A stretch of DNA of 64,000 nt from Crotophaga sulcirostris (taxonomy: Eukaryota > Chordata > Aves > Cuculiformes > Crotophagidae), in assembly GCA_013397455.1 (NCBI GenBank), contig VYZB01000728.1, forward strand, positions 190,468-254,467, written 5' to 3'. Every line of letters begins with the position of its first letter. The first letter of the stretch is position 1. This document shows, in pieces, positions 60,230-64,000 of this stretch. The notes under the pieces were generated by a model. It saw nothing but the letters and a program-made list of their open reading frames with translations. It ran no database searches and was not told where the DNA came from. A program made the position numbers and the translations under genes.

Positions 60230-63200
60230 AATTTTGAAATCTAATGTATGAAAAGGAAGTGATGGACAGATACACTCAAAATTCTGTGGGATGGTTTAAT
60301 AGTTGTTGCGAAAAGGACCAGCAGCCTAATTACTCTGATTCTTTGCAGGCATTTCAGTAAAGGAGGTCTTTATTGAAGACCTTGAAGGAAGTTAATCAAG
60401 TAGGTCTTCAGAAGTTTATGAAAAAGATTGCATGAGTCCTTGGAGGAGTGTGTAATAAGCTGACCAGAGGCAGGAGAGAGTTTGAAATGAGATGGGCCAG
60501 TTAGGCAGAAGGCAGGATGGTCACGTATGTCTGTTAGCAAATTAAAATGCCTAAGAATAGTCCTGAGTGTTGGGATGCAGCTGGCTGTGCTTTCATGCTC
60601 TTCACATGGTTGCTGGTGCACCTTTGCTCATGCCAAGTGATGGTCTCCAGGCTGTTCCCCAAAGGCAGCTCCATGCCATCACCCTCTTTTGGGGTTGGGC
60701 AGAGTTTAGGGAAGACAGACATTGACATTTGGCCATTTGGTGCCAGCTGGATGCAGTGCCCAACCGTGTTCCTGGTTATGTTTTATTTACCAGCACAGAC
60801 AAATCCCCTGGGCTCTGAAAGTTAAAAAAAAATACAACTTTCTTGTGTTAGAGGTAATCAAAAAAGCAGAGCCAGTGAAGGATGCAAAGAGAAGAGTGCA
60901 TGGTCAGAGCTGTACGATAAGAAAAAAGATCTTTATAGTGACACTCAGGAGGAGTATCTGCAGGGCAGGGGTTCATTGGCAGGACCAGAGGAAAAGGCGA
61001 TGTCGTGACAATGATCAGGTCGGTGAGCCTGAGAAGCAGCTTTAATGAATCAGGTGAGAAGGGTTTTCTCACATGAGAAAACCAACGTGAGCCAAATGTC
61101 AGTCCCAGAAAATATAGAGAGATCATGAGTCTTCATGTCACTGAGAAAAAACTGTTTCGTGTTAGCTTTTTACCTTTGTTTTCAGTGTCCATTAAAGGCA
61201 TACATTTAGCAACATAAATGCAACTCTTTCAAAGCTGAATTTCTTATTATGATTATGTAAATGCTGCAAGTTGATTAAGTCTTTGTAGTTATGTTTTGGC
61301 TCATAGCAACATCTTTATCAGCAGCATAATTCATACTGTAGCAGTTAGTATGACACTAGAGAGAAGTATCAGTTTATTTCTTAGAGCTAATTGGCTTCAC
61401 TACATAGTTCAAAAATCATTGGCATCTAGTCAAACCCTGCTCACAGAAAATGCACAGTGCTAATAAACTCAGATCTGATTTTAGCTATATTGCTATTAAA
61501 TTTAAATGAATGCATATCCCACCTATATCATTGTTTTAAAGCTGTGTATCCCAACGTAAATGCTAAACCAACTGGATTAAGTAGGTCTGTTTTATCTATC
61601 ATGGCTGTCACTCGCATAGAATACTTTTGGAAATGCAAAATCAATTTCTTTAATAATATTTTTACTTTTGTGCCTTTAGGAAAGACGTAGTCTAAAGCAT
61701 TCCTACCAACGAATATGTTTTTGGAGAGGTTAAACAAAAGATGGGCTGTGTATAACCTCAATAAAAAGGTGCAGTTGTAAAGAATAGGAAATTTATCTCT
61801 GATATAAAGAAGGAAAACATCAATTTTTACTTTACATTTCAGTTTCAAGTTTAGTGAAGACAAAGGCATGGCATCAGACACATTAGTCTTGGTTATTTTT
61901 TTTCCTTTTTTTTTTTTAGTTTTAAATATTTTGCTTCCTTTAGTGTTTGTTTTGTGCCTACAGTTATTAAGAGCTGCCCAGAAAAGAGACAGTGATGGCA
62001 GCTTCACCCCCACCTTCGTAATCTGTCCTGGCCCTTCTGAGCAAATGTTAGTACAAGTGGCAGAAGAAGGGACAAGAGAGTGATGGATGGGGCTTAGGGA
62101 AGCACGATCGGTGACAGGGTGGGAAAAGGCCCAAGAAAGGAAAATATGTCTCTCTGAAATACTTCTTCAGCTGCAAGGAAGAGCCACTGCCTCCAAAAAG
62201 CCTTGTTTAGGCTTCCTCAAGGAGAAGAGCAGTGGAGGGGCCTTATGGGCTGATACTGAGAGAGAAGCTTGTGCAGTGCTGGGTGACCCAGCTTCTGACA
62301 TTTAAATCAGATTTCTCACTGATGCCAGTCTGCTTCATCCTTCCAGTTTTAAGACTGCAGAGGAAACGTTCAGCAGCAGCAGGGTAGGTGTTGCAATGCA
62401 CAAGAACTTTTGTTTCCAAAAATAAACATTTTAAAAATACTAAATCTAGAAATAAAACATCTACCTCTGTTTTATAGCAGTATGATGCTCGCAGTGGCTT
62501 AAACTACCAAAATGCCTCTGACCTCTTGGCTATTGAGCAGAGCAGTGCTGTGCTCTACTTCATCTCTGTTAACCATGGGGAAGAGAGTAGGGATGGTGCC
62601 TGTGGACTGATACAAGTGTCTCTTCGTAATAAGATACAGGATGAACGCGGGCACTGCATTATCTTTACAACTGACTTCCACGCTGTAACATTTTAGGCAA
62701 ATTTTTCATCACGAATAAAGCTCATGGATTATTTTATCAGTGCTGGCTAATGCACGGCCGTGCCAGCCTCTCCAAAGCCCTAGATGGCCTGCATACCTTT
62801 TCAAAAGGCAGCTGCAGGCAAGTGGAAATGAGACCTGAGGCACTGCGAGATTCCACACCTTATTAAAATGTAGGCTGTGTTCCTTACAGATACCCGCTCA
62901 GGTATCTTGTATAATCTTCTATCGGGATTGTATCTCTGCTTCGGTTTGTATGACATTACCTGTTTTGAATAGGACAAAGGCTGGCTGCTGCTGTCAGTCC
63001 TGTTTCAAGCTCAATATTTGCCTAATCTTTTGTGGATGCCATTTTTTATCGGGCGTCCAGAAGAGCATCTCTCTGCCAACCCACCGTTTCCCGATGCATC
63101 ACTCTTTGGCTCGCGTGATTCCTGGGAAGACAAGCTCAGACCTGGCTGCTTTTCCTCTCTGTGGCAGAGAAAAGGGACATCTCTGGTGCCTGCTCTGCTG

Positions 63201-64000
63201 AGAAAGTTGATTCATGTGTAAATTACCAGTTGCCCTTTATTTACTGGGTCCGTGGAGAGTACACACGCAGATAAAAGGCTCGGTGGGTCAGGGCTGAGTA
63301 CGTACCAGTTTCTCCCGTGGCCACGATGACAGGGCTAGGATTGTTGTCAAAGATTATCAGACAGGCTCTGATGTCTTATCGTTATTTACTGGCAGTGTAG
63401 CACACAAAAATAAATTTTGGCATGCGGGAGGCTTTTGCAGCGTTGCAGCTGAAAACACGCGGCAGCTGCATGGTGTCGTTACCATCAGCCTTCGGTGTCA
63501 GGAGTTTTGCACATCTGTCTTTATACTGAAACACTTTGCTTTAAATATCTGTTATACCTGGAGTGAAAGCGTGCTCCAGGCTTCTCCAACTCTCTGCAGA
63601 AAAAAAAAAGAAGCAGGTGTTATCTGAGCAAAATCACTCCTAAGATCTAACACTACAAAGTGGCAGAGGGAGGATTGCACCAGTTTTGCACTGAAAACCT
63701 TTTAGAGTTTGATTTTGCGTGCTTGTAATTCCCAGTTGTGGCATTGAACGGCTCTCAAATTCTTCCAACATCCTGTGTTGTGTCTCATTTAATAATGTAG
63801 TTATAATATATTTGTCTACTTTACAACTGTATTTGTATTGGCATATAAAGTGTGCAGCAGCTGGGAGCTGTGTGGGGGTGGCAGAAAGTTATTTGATCTA
63901 CAAAATCAGTTACCTGTCACTCAGTTGCCTTTCACTGAAACATAATAAAGAATCATTATGGGCCTATTAGCAGTGCTGATGTAAATGCATTTTATGTGCC
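60230..64000. other. Unique intronic or intergenic sequence to window end
   Basis: No named repeat. 60290-61080 has a purine-rich style ('ggtcagtgagcctgagaagc'-like stretches) that may be a very old interspersed repeat which I cannot name. 62690-63560 is unique, CpG-bearing and rich in GATAA-like motifs (such as 'gcagataaaaggctcggtgg'). It resembles conserved regulatory DNA. The expected last FAM172A exon is not recognisable here. Confidence 0.4.
61062..61083. repeat. 22-bp near-perfect palindrome
   Basis: GGTTTTCTCA and TGAGAAAACC are exact reverse complements separated only by CA. They lie within 'gtgagaagggttttctcaca', so the left arm is also preceded by a near-copy of its complement. Confidence 0.9.

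Noticed and set aside
61528..62013. 161-residue minus-strand frame
   Set aside because: AT-rich with a lysine run from a T tract, no domain, no splice sites; chance frame.
1..64000. CRISPR array, prokaryotic operon, phage or plasmid module
   Set aside because: No regularly spaced repeats with unique spacers and no dense coding; the sequence is vertebrate intron with CR1 elements.

Overview
The window looks like avian nuclear DNA from a draft assembly. It holds many degraded CR1 LINE copies whose 3' ends carry the ATTCTATG-type tail seen in birds, a mariner relic, short microsatellites, one block of Ns inside a pentanucleotide repeat, and long AT-rich unique stretches with no dense coding. 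There are no operons, Shine-Dalgarno sites, CRISPR arrays or phage modules. I saw no tRNA, rRNA or recognisable small-RNA gene.

The only host gene I can support is FAM172A (ARB2-domain cotranscriptional regulator), on the + strand. Two of its late coding exons are present, 13352-13468 and 16763-16847. Both have canonical splice sites, and joined in frame they give a continuous protein segment that I recognise. The exon before them (active-site-like HSYGG block) and the last exon (C-terminal tail) were not found, so I read the whole window as intron around these two exons: at least 13.3 kb upstream and at least 47 kb downstream. A small open exon-like segment at 13563-13661 follows the first exon after a 94-bp potential intron and could be an alternative last exon.

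Layout. 1-11.4 kb: CR1 fragments, two weak LTR-like segments and a (GAGAA)n tract with a 65-bp gap. 11.4-21.1 kb: nearly repeat-free block with both exons. 21.1-31.8 kb: repeat-rich, with a long CR1 copy carrying the end of a broken reverse-transcriptase frame, a head-to-head CR1 pair, and a roughly 2.6-kb relic of a much older CR1-clade (L3-like) LINE on the minus strand. 31.8-40.5 kb: CR1-free, AT-rich, mostly unique. 40.5-50.5 kb: scattered CR1 pieces, an old CR1-like fragment and the mariner relic. 50.5-60.1 kb: almost repeat-free, with a diverged 250-bp tandem duplication and a CpG-enriched patch. 60.1-64 kb: one CR1 piece, a 22-bp palindrome and unique sequence that looks like conserved non-coding DNA.

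I did not find a new defence, mobile or metabolic system. The most useful observations are the FAM172A exons with the possible alternative end, the ancient LINE, the tandem duplication, and the CR1-poor blocks that are candidate regulatory DNA. Family assignments rest on recognition by eye. Repeat boundaries are good to about 10-20 bases, and worse for the old elements.
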